Below are positions 16,383 through 24,972 of a stretch of 64,000 nucleotides of DNA, piece by piece. How positions within the stretch are numbered: the stretch's first letter is position 1; each line of letters starts with the position of its first letter. Source of the DNA: Hyphomicrobiales bacterium (GTDB taxonomy: Bacteria > Pseudomonadota > Alphaproteobacteria > Rhizobiales > Rhizobiaceae); NCBI GenBank assembly GCA_900472575.1, contig UCIV01000021.1:160688-224687 (forward strand), written 5' to 3'. The position numbers were made by a program, and so were the translations under genes. The notes beneath the pieces were generated by a model. That model ran no database searches, was not told the origin of the DNA, and saw only the letters and a list, made by a program, of their open reading frames with translations.

Positions 16383-16423
16383 AAAAAGGGCCGGTTCCTG
16401 ACAAAAAGGGGCCGGTCCTTTTT
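16383..16423 (+). terminator. Rho-independent terminator
   Basis: Stem AAAAAGGGCCGG paired with CCGGTCCTTTTT (one G-T pair) and a ~17-base loop, ending in a T tract, 25 bases after the hypothetical gene. It separates that gene from the ECF sigma gene. Confidence 0.75.
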
Positions 16424-16523
16424 ATGTCGAGAAGACGATCGAATATTTTTTCCCTGAACACCCAAGGATTTTCTCTCGCCTGGCGTCTAAGCTCCAGAAG
16501 ACGAGAGAGCGGATAATACGAGC

Positions 16524-17051
16524 GTGAGCGCCGAGATCCTCAAGAGAGCGTGCGAAGGTGACCGGGATGCATTCTCGGCACTGATCGAGACGCATTACGA
16601 TTTCATCCACGCGGTCGCCTGGCGATGGTCCGGTGTCGCAAGCGACGCCGAAGATATCGCCCAGGAGGTCTGTATAAGGCTTGCCCGGGCGATCCGCGGG
16701 TTCCGGGGAAAATCTTCCTTGCGTACCTGGCTCTACACAATGACGCTGAATGCGGTACGCGATCACCAGCGCCAGGCCGCTCGCCGAAGTCGCGACGAGA
16801 AACGGCTCGCAAACGACCCGCTTTATACTTCGCCGCCGTCTGAGCACGATGGTAGCGGCGATGACGCACTCTGGGCCGCTGTCCGTACCCTGCCTGAAAA
16901 GCAGCGTGATGCGGTTTTGCTCGTCTATGCCGAAGGCCTCAGCCACGCCGCGGCGGCCGATGTGATCGGTTGTTCCGAAAAAACCGTGTCCTGGCATCTG
17001 CACGAGGCACGAAAACGATTGAAGGACCTTCTGAGGAAGGAGGCAGTCTGA
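16524..17051 (+). CDS. ECF-type RNA polymerase sigma factor
   Basis: A 175-residue group IV sigma factor. Region 2 is visible at residues ~10-80 (DFIHAVAWRWSG, DAEDIAQEVCIRLARAIRGF, LRTWLYTMTLNAVRDHQR) and region 4 at ~120-170 (LPEKQRDAVLLVYAEGLSHAAAADVIGCSEKTVSWHLHEARKRL). It would redirect polymerase to a small regulon. GTG 16524 is the likely start. The vWA-domain membrane protein gene starts two bases after the stop, so the two are co-expressed. No classical anti-sigma gene is next to it. GGATT and CGTCT at 16466 and 16484 resemble an ECF promoter but with short spacing. Confidence 0.92.
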   Translation: MSAEILKRACEGDRDAFSALIETHYDFIHAVAWRWSGVASDAEDIAQEVCIRLARAIRGFRGKSSLRTWLYTMTLNAVRDHQRQAARRSRDEKRLANDPLYTSPPSEHDGSGDDALWAAVRTLPEKQRDAVLLVYAEGLSHAAAADVIGCSEKTVSWHLHEARKRLKDLLRKEAV

Positions 17052-17053
17052 CC

Positions 17054-19078
17054 ATGACCGACGAATTCGACAGATTGCGGAACAATCCGCCAGCTCCCGC
17101 TCCTTCGGAGGCTGCACGCACCCGTGCGCTTTCCGCCGCCATGCAGGCTTTTGAAGCGGAAGAAAAAAACGCGAGCCAGACCCAAGGAACAAGCTGGTGG
17201 CACCGTCAAAGCTCCATCCTCAACCGGATATGGAGCAACAACATGATTACCCGGAAACACTACCTTGCAGGCTCGGCGCTGGCCACGCTTCTGCTTGTCC
17301 CTTCGGCCGCCTATCTTACTTTCGAACTGACGCGCGGCAGCCTGCCGGTTTCTTCCGACATTTCTGCCCCGCCGCCAGCCGAAATGGCAGTGCAGCAGGC
17401 GCAAAGGCAAGAGGTTGCCCCTCCAACCGACCTTCGAAGCGATTTCAACGCGAGTGAGACGGCAGAATTGCTGAACAGGCAAGAGGCGTCCGGCGGAGCT
17501 GCAAAACGATCGCCACAGCCGCTAGCCAAGCCGATGCCTGCCCCCATGATCGAGCCCGCGTCGCCTTCGTCTCCCGCACCGCTGGCCTCTCGCGCTGCAT
17601 CGCAGGCGGATGCGCGTTACGGCAATACCGCAACATTCGACACTGTTGCGCCGCAGCTCCAGCAAGACCGTGACCGTTTCGCCAATGCCGATCCCAATCC
17701 GGTCAAGAGCGTCGCCACCGATCCGGTCTCGACCTTTTCCGTCGATGTCGACACGGCCTCTTATTCCGTCGTTCGTCGGGCGCTGATGCAGGGAAGGTTG
17801 CCCGATCCCGACAGTGTTCGCGTCGAGGAGATGGTCAACTATTTCCCTTACGACTGGCCGCGCCCGCAATCGGCCGAAACGCCGTTCCGCACCACCGTCA
17901 CTATGACGCCGACGCCCTGGAATGCCGGCACACAGCTGATGAATGTGGCAATCAAGGGCTATGACCTGGCTCCGTCCACCACACCGCCTGCCAACCTTGT
18001 GTTCCTGATCGATGTTTCCGGTTCGATGAATGAACCGGATAAGCTGCCTATGCTGAAAAGTGCCTTCCGCCTATTGGTCGGCAAGCTGAGACCGGAGGAC
18101 AAGGTCTCGATTGTCACCTATGCCGGTTCCGCAGGCACGGTGCTCGAACCCACTTCCGCGAGCGAACGTGACACAATCCTGAACGCCATCGACACGCTGC
18201 AGCCGGGCGGCTCCACCGCCGGTGCGCAAGGCATCGAGGCGGCATACGATCTGGCTCGTCGGGCCTTCATCAAGGACGGTGTCAACCGTGTCATGCTGGC
18301 GACCGATGGCGATTTCAATGTCGGCGCATCGAGCGATGGCGATCTCAAGCGCCTGATCGAGGATCGCCGCCGCGATGGAATCTATCTGTCGGTTCTCGGC
18401 TTCGGTGAAGGCAATCTCAACGATAGCCTGATGCAGACGCTTGCCCAGAATGGCAATGGCACGGCCGCCTATATCGACACGCTGGCGGAGGCGCAAAAGG
18501 CGCTGGTGGAGGAGGCGGGGTCGACGCTTTTCCCGATCGCCAAGGATGTAAAAATCCAGGTCGAGTTCAACCCCGCGCGGATCGCCGAATACAGGTTGAT
18601 CGGTTACGAGACGCGTGCGTTGCGACGGGAGGATTTCAACAATGACCGCGTCGATGCCGGCGATATCGGCTCCGGCCATGCGGTGACGGCGATCTATGAG
18701 GTCACTCCGAAAGGCAGCGAGGCCGTGCTCAACGATCCGCTGCGCTATGGCAAACCGTCCTCCGAAACGCCTGCTTCCGACGAACTCGCCTTCGTCAAGC
18801 TTCGCTACAAGCAACCGGATGGTGACACGAGCAGGCTCATCACCACCGCGGTGACACAGGCAAATGCCTTCAGCGATTTCAACGCGGCGCCGCAGGATGT
18901 CCGCTTTGCAACGGCAGTTGCCGCCTTCGGGCAGAAATTGCGGGGCGCCGGGACGCTTGAAGCCTATTCCTACGGCTCGATCCTCGATATCGCCCGCAAC
19001 GCGCGCGGCGAAGACCCGTTCGGTTATCGATCGGGTTTCCTGGATCTGGTCCGGCTCGCGGAGACGCTAAAGCGATAG
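17054..19078 (+). CDS. Membrane-anchored vWA-domain protein (YfbK-like)
   Basis: A 674-residue protein. Residues 1-70 are cytoplasmic (MTDEFDRLRNNPPAPAP...), followed by one transmembrane segment (HYLAGSALATLLLVPSAAYL), a Pro/Ala/Gln-rich linker, an N-terminal vWF-type domain (DTASYSVVRRALMQGRLPDPDSVRVEEMVNYF), a vWA domain with intact MIDAS motif DVSGS (FLIDVSGSMNE), and a C-terminal DUF3520 domain. This matches the YfbK family. Co-transcription with the ECF sigma suggests the cytoplasmic head may act as an anti-sigma or signal-transducing part; that is inference. GGAGG at the end of the sigma gene serves as ribosome site for ATG 17054. Confidence 0.9.
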   Translation: MTDEFDRLRNNPPAPAPSEAARTRALSAAMQAFEAEEKNASQTQGTSWWHRQSSILNRIWSNNMITRKHYLAGSALATLLLVPSAAYLTFELTRGSLPVSSDISAPPPAEMAVQQAQRQEVAPPTDLRSDFNASETAELLNRQEASGGAAKRSPQPLAKPMPAPMIEPASPSSPAPLASRAASQADARYGNTATFDTVAPQLQQDRDRFANADPNPVKSVATDPVSTFSVDVDTASYSVVRRALMQGRLPDPDSVRVEEMVNYFPYDWPRPQSAETPFRTTVTMTPTPWNAGTQLMNVAIKGYDLAPSTTPPANLVFLIDVSGSMNEPDKLPMLKSAFRLLVGKLRPEDKVSIVTYAGSAGTVLEPTSASERDTILNAIDTLQPGGSTAGAQGIEAAYDLARRAFIKDGVNRVMLATDGDFNVGASSDGDLKRLIEDRRRDGIYLSVLGFGEGNLNDSLMQTLAQNGNGTAAYIDTLAEAQKALVEEAGSTLFPIAKDVKIQVEFNPARIAEYRLIGYETRALRREDFNNDRVDAGDIGSGHAVTAIYEVTPKGSEAVLNDPLRYGKPSSETPASDELAFVKLRYKQPDGDTSRLITTAVTQANAFSDFNAAPQDVRFATAVAAFGQKLRGAGTLEAYSYGSILDIARNARGEDPFGYRSGFLDLVRLAETLKR

Positions 19079-19196
19079 GCCTGCAGCATGTCTCCCGAAA
19101 GTGGCCACCGGTTTCGGGATAAAGACATGCGCAAAAACAGAGAGCTAAAGCACGGGAAGCGAATCTTGAGCATCACGACGTGCTTTGGCGCGCTGA

Positions 19197-19547
19197 TCAG
19201 ACCGGCGCCTTGGGATAGGCCCGCTCCAGGCCACCGGAGCGGGTCAAGCCTTGTTTGAAGGCCAGATAGGCGGGATGCTGGCTGGATTTCCCTGCTTCCG
19301 ACAGACGGATTTGCAGGCGGTCCGGCGCCATGTTGCCGAGCCACTCACCGCATTTTTCGAGCTTCAGCGTATTAAGGAAACGCGCCTCCGAAGCCTGATC
19401 GAGATAAAGATGCAGACCAGCCAGGATCAGGTCGTCCTGGGCCGGATTTTCCATCAGAAGATTAAGCCAGCTCTGCTTATCTTCGGAAAGGCTGGCCAGC
19501 CCTTCGGCTACGGTTTCGCGGCTGCCTATTGGCGATACACTGGTCAT
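19197..19547 (-). CDS. Conserved hypothetical protein downstream of bmt
   Basis: A 116-residue protein, helical and soluble, with a single Cys (KLEKCGEWLGNM). I recognise no domain. It starts 19 bases after the bmt stop on the same strand, so it is probably the last gene of the betaine operon. ATG 19547 (MTSVSPIGSRETVAEGLASL) is chosen because it sits just past bmt, while a longer frame would run into that gene. Confidence 0.65.
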   Translation of the reverse strand: MTSVSPIGSRETVAEGLASLSEDKQSWLNLLMENPAQDDLILAGLHLYLDQASEARFLNTLKLEKCGEWLGNMAPDRLQIRLSEAGKSSQHPAYLAFKQGLTRSGGLERAYPKAPV

Positions 19548-19566
19548 TCTGTTCGTCCCCGTTGCC

Positions 19567-20580
19567 TTAACTCCGGCGACGACGGCGCTCCTGGCCGGAA
19601 TCGCCACCGGATTCGCTCGCCGTCTTATTGCGGAGCGGGCCGATCTTGTCGACGATTTCTTCGATTGTCGGGCGCGGGCGCGGCGTATAATTGTCCAGCG
19701 CTACACGCATGGCCGAAAGATGCTCGCAGGAGGTGCCGCAGCAGCCGCCTATGATTTTTGCGCCCGCGTCGCGCGCCAGCCGCGCATATTCCGCCATCAG
19801 CGGCGGTGTGCCGGAATAATGGATTTCAGAACCGCGAAACTCCGGAATGCCGCAATTGCCCTTGACGATGGTGATCGCATCCGGGTTGGCCTCGGTCATG
19901 TCGAGAAGCGAGGAAAGAATGTCGGACGCACCGACGCCGCAATTTGCCCCGACTGCTTCCGGCCCGCTGCCGACATCGGCGGCAACACCATGGATATCCT
20001 TGGGATTAAGCCCCATCATCGTTTTGCCGGCCGTGTCGAACGATCCGGTATAGGTGTACGGCAGGCCGACTTTCACCGCCGCTTCTGCCGCGGCTCGGAT
20101 TTCGTCCGCTGCCGACATGGTCTCGATCCAGGCGACATCGACACCGCCGGCCTTCAATCCTTCCATCTGTTCGGCAAAAGCCTGAACCGCATCCTCATAG
20201 GACAATGCTCCGAGCGGTATCAGCAATTCGCCGGTCGGCCCGACAGAACCTGCGACGATGACCTTTCGACCAGCCTTGTCGGCCACGGCGCGCGCGATCT
20301 CGGCTGCCCGCCTGTTGAGTTCAGGCACCCGGTCTTGCGCATGATGCAGCTTCAACCTGTGGCGAGTGCCGCCAAATGTGTTCGTGAGAATGATGTCGGC
20401 GCCAGCATCGACAAAATCCTGATGCAGCTTGGTGATCCGGTCCGGATGCGCCTCGTTCCAGAGTTCCGGCGCTTCGCCTGCTTCGAGCCCTGCGGCAAAC
20501 AGGTTGGTTCCGGTTGCGCCATCCGCCAGCAGAACGCCCTTTTCTGCAATGAGCGCGGTCAATGGATTGGCTGTCGGCAT
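19567..20580 (-). CDS. bmt: Betaine-homocysteine S-methyltransferase
   Basis: A 337-residue zinc-dependent methyltransferase that transfers one methyl from glycine betaine to homocysteine, giving dimethylglycine and methionine. Family signatures are LLADGATGTNLF at the start, ILTNTFGG, VAGSVGPTGE, the zinc-ligand segment around ANCGVG, and GGCCGTSCEHL with two more cysteine ligands. The last ~20 residues (SESGGDSGQERRRRRS) form an arginine tail outside the fold. ATG 20580 follows GGAGG. S. meliloti uses the orthologous Bmt in betaine catabolism. A near-palindrome lies 36 bases upstream of the start. Confidence 0.92.
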   Translation of the reverse strand: MPTANPLTALIAEKGVLLADGATGTNLFAAGLEAGEAPELWNEAHPDRITKLHQDFVDAGADIILTNTFGGTRHRLKLHHAQDRVPELNRRAAEIARAVADKAGRKVIVAGSVGPTGELLIPLGALSYEDAVQAFAEQMEGLKAGGVDVAWIETMSAADEIRAAAEAAVKVGLPYTYTGSFDTAGKTMMGLNPKDIHGVAADVGSGPEAVGANCGVGASDILSSLLDMTEANPDAITIVKGNCGIPEFRGSEIHYSGTPPLMAEYARLARDAGAKIIGGCCGTSCEHLSAMRVALDNYTPRPRPTIEEIVDKIGPLRNKTASESGGDSGQERRRRRS

Positions 20581-20606
20581 GGCGCCCTCCTGAAGCTGAA
20601 AGTAAG

Positions 20607-20626
20607 ATATAAGGATCTCTTTATAT
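20607..20626. promoter_or_regulatory. AT-rich near-palindrome upstream of bmt, candidate operator
   Basis: ATATAAGGATCTCTTTATAT: 8 of 10 base pairs are symmetrical. It is centred 36 bases before the bmt start in an otherwise GC-rich region. Its shape recalls ATAAAGATATCTTTAT-like sites ahead of methionine-cycle genes under ArsR-type SAM/SAH regulators; this identification is from memory and unproven. Confidence 0.4.
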
Positions 20627-20682
20627 GCTTTCAACCAACAGGATATGCGCCGGCTGCGACGCCGGCGCTTCTGTTTCCGTCT

Positions 20683-21735
20683 TCACTCTGCCGCCATCTT
20701 GGAGGTGTCGGAACCGGCGGGTGTCACCATGGCCGCCATCATCGTCTGCAGGTCGAGCGTGCCGGTGGGCGTTCCTGCTTCGTCGATGATCGTCGCCTTT
20801 GTCTGGCCACTCTCGGTCATAGCCTTGGCTGCAGCTTCGAGCGTGGTGGTCGCCTCTATGCGCACCCCATCCGCCAGTCCGTCGAACGGCTTCATCACCG
20901 TTTTCGCCTGGATCACCCGGCCGCGGTTTACCTCTTTGACGAAGGCGGTGATGTAGTCATCGGCCGGTGACAAAACGATCTCCTGGCCGGTTCCCTGCTG
21001 CACGACCTGGCCATCGCGCAGGATGGTGATCTTGTCACCAAGCCGCAAAGCCTCGTCGAGATCGTGAGTAATGAAAACCACGGTCTTCTTCAGTTCTGCC
21101 TGCAGGTCGAGAAGAACGGTCTGCATGTCGACGCGGATCAGGGGGTCGAGTGCCGAATAGGCTTCGTCCATCAGCAGGATGTCTGCATCGTTGGTCAGTG
21201 CACGGGCAAGGCCGACGCGCTGCTGCATGCCGCCCGACAGCTGGTTCGGATAATGGTTCTCGAACCCGGTCAACCCCACGCGTTCGATCCAGTATTGACC
21301 TTTCTTCAGGCTTTCCGAGCGGGGAACGCCCTGAATATCGAGCCCGTAAACGGTGTTCTCGATCACTGTACGATGTGGCAAAAGCGCAAATTTCTGAAAT
21401 ACCATCGCCGTCTTGTGACGACGGAATTCGCGCAGGTCCCGCTCGTTCATGCCGCAGACATTGACACCGTCATAAACGACCTCGCCATATGTCGGTTCGA
21501 TCAGCCGGTTGATATGACGGATCAACGTCGATTTGCCGGAGCCGGAAAGTCCCATGACAACGGTAATGCCACCGGCCGGCATGGAAATGTTGATGTCCTT
21601 CAGCCCCAGAACATGGCCGTAGCGTTCATTCAGTTCCGCTTTGGAAAGGCCGTTCCTCACCGCCTCCACATGCTGTCGGGCATTGGCCCCGAAGATCTTG
21701 TAGAGGCCTTTTATCTCTATGCCGTGACTAGCCAT
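20683..21735 (-). CDS. proV: Glycine betaine/choline ABC transporter, ATP-binding protein
   Basis: The 350-residue ATPase of a type I osmolyte importer. It has Walker A GLSGSGKST, signature LSGGMQQRVGLARAL, Walker B ADILLMDEAYSALDP, H-loop VFITHDLDEAL, and a C-terminal CBS-like part (TTLEAAAKAMTESGQTKATIIDE) as in ProV/OpuAA. ATG 21735 overlaps the end of the permease gene by 8 bases, so they are translationally coupled. Genomic context (bmt, corrinoid genes) argues for uptake of betaine for catabolism rather than only osmoprotection. Confidence 0.93.
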   Translation of the reverse strand: MASHGIEIKGLYKIFGANARQHVEAVRNGLSKAELNERYGHVLGLKDINISMPAGGITVVMGLSGSGKSTLIRHINRLIEPTYGEVVYDGVNVCGMNERDLREFRRHKTAMVFQKFALLPHRTVIENTVYGLDIQGVPRSESLKKGQYWIERVGLTGFENHYPNQLSGGMQQRVGLARALTNDADILLMDEAYSALDPLIRVDMQTVLLDLQAELKKTVVFITHDLDEALRLGDKITILRDGQVVQQGTGQEIVLSPADDYITAFVKEVNRGRVIQAKTVMKPFDGLADGVRIEATTTLEAAAKAMTESGQTKATIIDEAGTPTGTLDLQTMMAAMVTPAGSDTSKMAAE

Positions 21736-22636
21736 GCACCACCTCCGAATGACGCTGAAGCCGCATGCCGAAGGCCTGGCTGGTGCGATCGAAGATGATG
21801 GCGATCGCCACAAGCGCAAAACCGTTGAGGAAGCCGTAGGTGAAAAACTGGTTGTTGATCGCCTGCAGCGTATTGCGGCCAAGCCCTCCGACCCCGACCA
21901 TGGAGGCGACGACCACCATGGCAAGCGACATCATGATCGTCTGGTTGATGCCGGCCATGATTGTCGGCAGCGCCAGCGGCATCTGCACGTTCCAGAGTTT
22001 CTGGCCGCGAGAAGACCCGAAAGCATCCGCCGCCTCCAGCACCTCCTTGTCGACAAGCCTGATCCCGAGATTGGTGAGGCGGATCATCGGCGGCACGGCA
22101 TAGATAACGACAGCAATCAGTCCCGGTACCTTGCCAATACCGAAAATAACAACCACCGGGATGAGATAGACGAAGCTGGGCATCGTCTGCATCACGTCCA
22201 GAATGGGATTTATCACGCCCTGCACGCGTTCCGATCGCGCCATCAGGATACCGATCGGCAGGCCGATGATGATGGCAATCAATGTCGACACGGTCACGAT
22301 GGCAAGCGTCGTCATCGTATCTTCCCACAGTCCCACAAGGCCGATGAGCAGCATCCCGATCGCAGTGCCGACGGTTATGCGGATGCTTCGGCTGCCAAAA
22401 TAGACGACCACCAGCATGACGATCAGAACGACCGTCCAGGGCGAGGTGGTGAACAGTCTCTCGAGATAGTTCAGGAACCACTGAAGCGGAGCTTTCAGCG
22501 CATCGATTATATATCCGTATTCCCGCACGAGGCCTCTAAAACCGTCATCGATAACTTGGCGTGCCTGGCGAATATAACTGTCGCTGATGGCCGGGAACCG
22601 ACAGAAGGCTCGTGGCAGGAACTCGCAGATTGCCAT
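21728..22636 (-). CDS. proW: Glycine betaine/choline ABC transporter, permease
   Basis: A 302-residue inner-membrane permease of the ProW/OpuAB family. A ~70-residue cytoplasmic/periplasmic head precedes several membrane segments (WTVVLIVMLVVVYFG, AIGMLLIGLVGLW, TMTTLAIVTVSTLIAIIIG, and others). The coupling (EAA) loop is LEAADAFGSSRGQKLWNVQMPLALP. ATG 22636 has GGGGAAG upstream. It pairs with the ATPase encoded immediately downstream and the binding protein encoded upstream. Confidence 0.93.
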   Translation of the reverse strand: MAICEFLPRAFCRFPAISDSYIRQARQVIDDGFRGLVREYGYIIDALKAPLQWFLNYLERLFTTSPWTVVLIVMLVVVYFGSRSIRITVGTAIGMLLIGLVGLWEDTMTTLAIVTVSTLIAIIIGLPIGILMARSERVQGVINPILDVMQTMPSFVYLIPVVVIFGIGKVPGLIAVVIYAVPPMIRLTNLGIRLVDKEVLEAADAFGSSRGQKLWNVQMPLALPTIMAGINQTIMMSLAMVVVASMVGVGGLGRNTLQAINNQFFTYGFLNGFALVAIAIIFDRTSQAFGMRLQRHSEVVHG

Positions 22637-22775
22637 GCTCTTCCCCTTGTTGTGCCTGTTTGCATCTTCCCGGCATCGCTTCATGCTCGGGCTGGCAATC
22701 ATCGCGGATGACCTGGCGCGTCGCACGCCCATAAGGGATCTTATGCTGCGCGCTTCTGTGAGGTCATCCGGAGGA

Positions 22776-22799
22776 GAGGCGGCAGCAATCCGCCGCCTC
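22776..22799 (-). other. Stable hairpin between proX and proW
   Basis: Stem GAGGCGGC (22776-22783) paired with GCCGCCTC (22792-22799), loop of 8, beginning 11 bases past the proX stop on the minus strand. No T run follows, so partial termination or protection of the proX transcript is more likely than full termination. The rest of the 174-base proX-proW gap shows nothing else. Confidence 0.55.
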
Positions 22800-22810
22800 C
22801 CTTGTCCGCA

Positions 22811-23806
22811 TCAAAGCGATGCCTTCACCTTTTCGGCGATCTCCGGTGAAACCCACTTGGTCCAGACGTCCGGCTGGGTCTCCAGAAAATGCTTGGCTGC
22901 GTCCGCATTGGTGCCCTGGTTGTCAGTCTGCCAGGCGAGAATGCCGTTGACCGTCGCATTGGTCCACTTTCGGGCCTTGATATAGTCCATCGCAACACCC
23001 GCCTTGTCGGCGAACTGCTTGGTCACGACTGTGAAGGCCTGCGATGTCGGATAGGAATTGACCTTCGGATCGGCGCAGTCCGGAACCGCGGTGCAGGCGT
23101 CCCAGTTTGCCTTGTCGTGCGGCACATCGAAGGATAGCTTCACCATCTCATACTTGCCGAGAATGGCGGTCGGTGCCCAGTAATAGCCCAGCCAGCCGGT
23201 CTTTTTCTCGAAAGCGCTGGCAATCGAGCCATCAAGGCCCGCAGCCGACCCGGTATCGACCAGATCGAAACCTTTATCCTTGGCGCCGAGGGCGCGATAG
23301 AGATTGGCCGTCGAAACCTGGCAGTTCCAGCCGGACGGGCAGTTGGTTACTGCGCCCTTGGACGGATCTTCCGGGGCAGGGAAGAGTTCCGGATGTTTGA
23401 GCGCCTGCTCGACGGTCTTGATGTCCGGATGGGCGTCAGCCAGGAATTTCGGGATCCACCAGCCTTCGACGGCACCATCGGCAAGGATTTCGGCGGCCTC
23501 GATCAATCTGCCTTCCTTGACCGCCGCATCGAGCGGGGTGCGCACGGCATTGACCCAGAATTCGGGTGCCATGTCGGGCTGCGACTTCTCGTTCATCGAG
23601 GTAAAGGTTGGCATCGTGTCGCCGGTAACGAGTTCAACGCTGCAGCCATAACCTTCTTCGAGGATGATCTTGTCGACATTCGCGGCAACGCCGGCCGAAG
23701 CCCAGTTCATTTCAGCAATAGAGACTGAGCCGCAGTCGGCATAGGCTGCCCCGGCAAACCCATAAAGACCGGCTGCGAAGACGGTGGAAGCGAGGAGTTT
23801 TTTCAT
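22811..23806 (-). CDS. proX: Glycine betaine/choline-binding periplasmic protein
   Basis: A 331-residue OpuAC-type substrate-binding protein. The signal peptide MKKLLASTVFAAGLYGFAGAAYA is cleaved before DCGSVSIAEMNW. The mature protein contains Trp-rich positions expected for an aromatic cage that holds a trimethylammonium head (EMNWASAG, EFWVNAV, EGWWIPK, GYYWAPTA). Two Cys near residues 160-170 (TNCPSGWNC) may form a disulfide. ATG 23806 is preceded by GGGAGG. It is the first gene of a proXWV-bmt-hypothetical unit. Confidence 0.93.
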   Translation of the reverse strand: MKKLLASTVFAAGLYGFAGAAYADCGSVSIAEMNWASAGVAANVDKIILEEGYGCSVELVTGDTMPTFTSMNEKSQPDMAPEFWVNAVRTPLDAAVKEGRLIEAAEILADGAVEGWWIPKFLADAHPDIKTVEQALKHPELFPAPEDPSKGAVTNCPSGWNCQVSTANLYRALGAKDKGFDLVDTGSAAGLDGSIASAFEKKTGWLGYYWAPTAILGKYEMVKLSFDVPHDKANWDACTAVPDCADPKVNSYPTSQAFTVVTKQFADKAGVAMDYIKARKWTNATVNGILAWQTDNQGTNADAAKHFLETQPDVWTKWVSPEIAEKVKASL

Positions 23807-24541
23807 CGTAAGACCTCCCAGTCTTGGTGTTGACAATCGATACGTGGAGCCGGTGTTACCGAAATCCGTGATGAAAGCGCCTGGGAGCGACGAGGCCGCA
23901 CCCTCTCAATGGTCGCTGTCCCCATGCGTCTTTTTGCTACCTGTCAACAGCCACAGATAGGGCGCATTTTTCTGTCAGCGCAGGCAGCGTACGGCTTAAA
24001 TCAAATAAATCAACAGCAGCTGTCAGCGTTGCTTATCCGAGAGTTTCTCGTAACTCCTTGGAAGAACGTGATTTGTGCCGCTTGGAAGGCCTAAAAACGA
24101 TCAATTGCCGCCTATCTGCGCTGTCCGTATAGGCGCAACTTCGGCGCGATCATAAATGGCGATAAAGTCACGCCCGAGATTTGACCTTTTGTAGCCGATT
24201 AGCGGCGCGAAAAAATTTCAGAAAAAAGTGCGGTGCACCGAAAAAACGTATGACCGGTGAATATTGTTTGCTTCTCGCACTCCTCAATAACCATCCGGTA
24301 AGGAAGTGTCGCTAAGTTTCGTGACGCGGACAAGAGCTCCGCCAGTGGCGCCGGAATTTTGGTAATGCGTACCGGCTGCCTCTTTATAGGCCTCGGGCTA
24401 GTTCATCATTCTAAGATATTTCAGAGCTTTGATGCAGCAAGGATGCTCTCCTAGGTGGCATCAAGGCGACTTTGTGATCCATCGATCTGCCGATCGTCAG
24501 CGTGATGTGCCGGAAAGCCCGGAATATCGGCAGTGCCGGCT
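23807..24541. other. Long intergenic region upstream of proX
   Basis: About 735 bases with no convincing gene; frames are short and lack ribosome sites. The part next to 23807 must carry the proX promoter. The stretch 24090-24420 is more AT-rich than the surrounding genes and could hold an sRNA or promoter, but I see no defined terminator or conserved motif. Confidence 0.4.
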
Positions 24542-24685
24542 TCAGCCGGAATTGGATGTTCTGATGAAGCCGAACAGCGACATGCGGCGTGCGGTGTCCG
24601 ACGGGCGCGTCTGACGGAATGCCTTGGGGGGTTCGGAATTCCAGGCGATCTGCAGGCCATTGCTGTTTTTGAACACGTAGAGCAT
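24542..24685 (-). CDS. Possible small protein (47 residues)
   Basis: A short frame starting MLYVFKNSNGLQIAWN and continuing with an Arg-rich middle (RQTRPSDTARRMS). GGA lies about 10 bases before the ATG and codon choice is like that of neighbours. No domain is recognised. It is isolated in a long non-coding stretch, so it may be a genuine species-restricted small protein or chance. Confidence 0.35.
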   Translation of the reverse strand: MLYVFKNSNGLQIAWNSEPPKAFRQTRPSDTARRMSLFGFIRTSNSG

Positions 24686-24972
24686 TTGGGTGTTTCCTCA
24701 GTGGCTGCGATCTCGTCGCGACGCCTTATGTTTTGTCGATCCAATACGCCTCACAAACCCACGACGCCCCTCTGTAATTCGTCACGCGATGTCGCAAAAT
24801 GAATAGTGCGTCCAAATGCGCAGGCAGGCGGCAATCCGGTTCGGATTTGCGGGACCTGTTGACTTCAAGCTCCGCATGTCCGACGATCTGCGTGCAATAC
24901 GAATCCAGACAAACCCGAACACGGACCGGACGCCTCTGACATCTACGAATCGTCCGGTTTCGTCTGGCCTCT
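24686..24972. other. Region upstream of cobP
   Basis: No gene seen. I looked for a cobalamin riboswitch here, as is common before cob genes, and found no B12-box consensus. Confidence 0.4.

Noticed and set aside
24451..24744. 97-codon minus-strand frame overlapping the small candidate protein
   Set aside because: Odd codon use, no ribosome site, no domain; the 47-residue frame is more plausible.
24686..24972. Cobalamin riboswitch before cobP or the corrinoid genes
   Set aside because: No B12-box consensus was found here or in 13248-13499.
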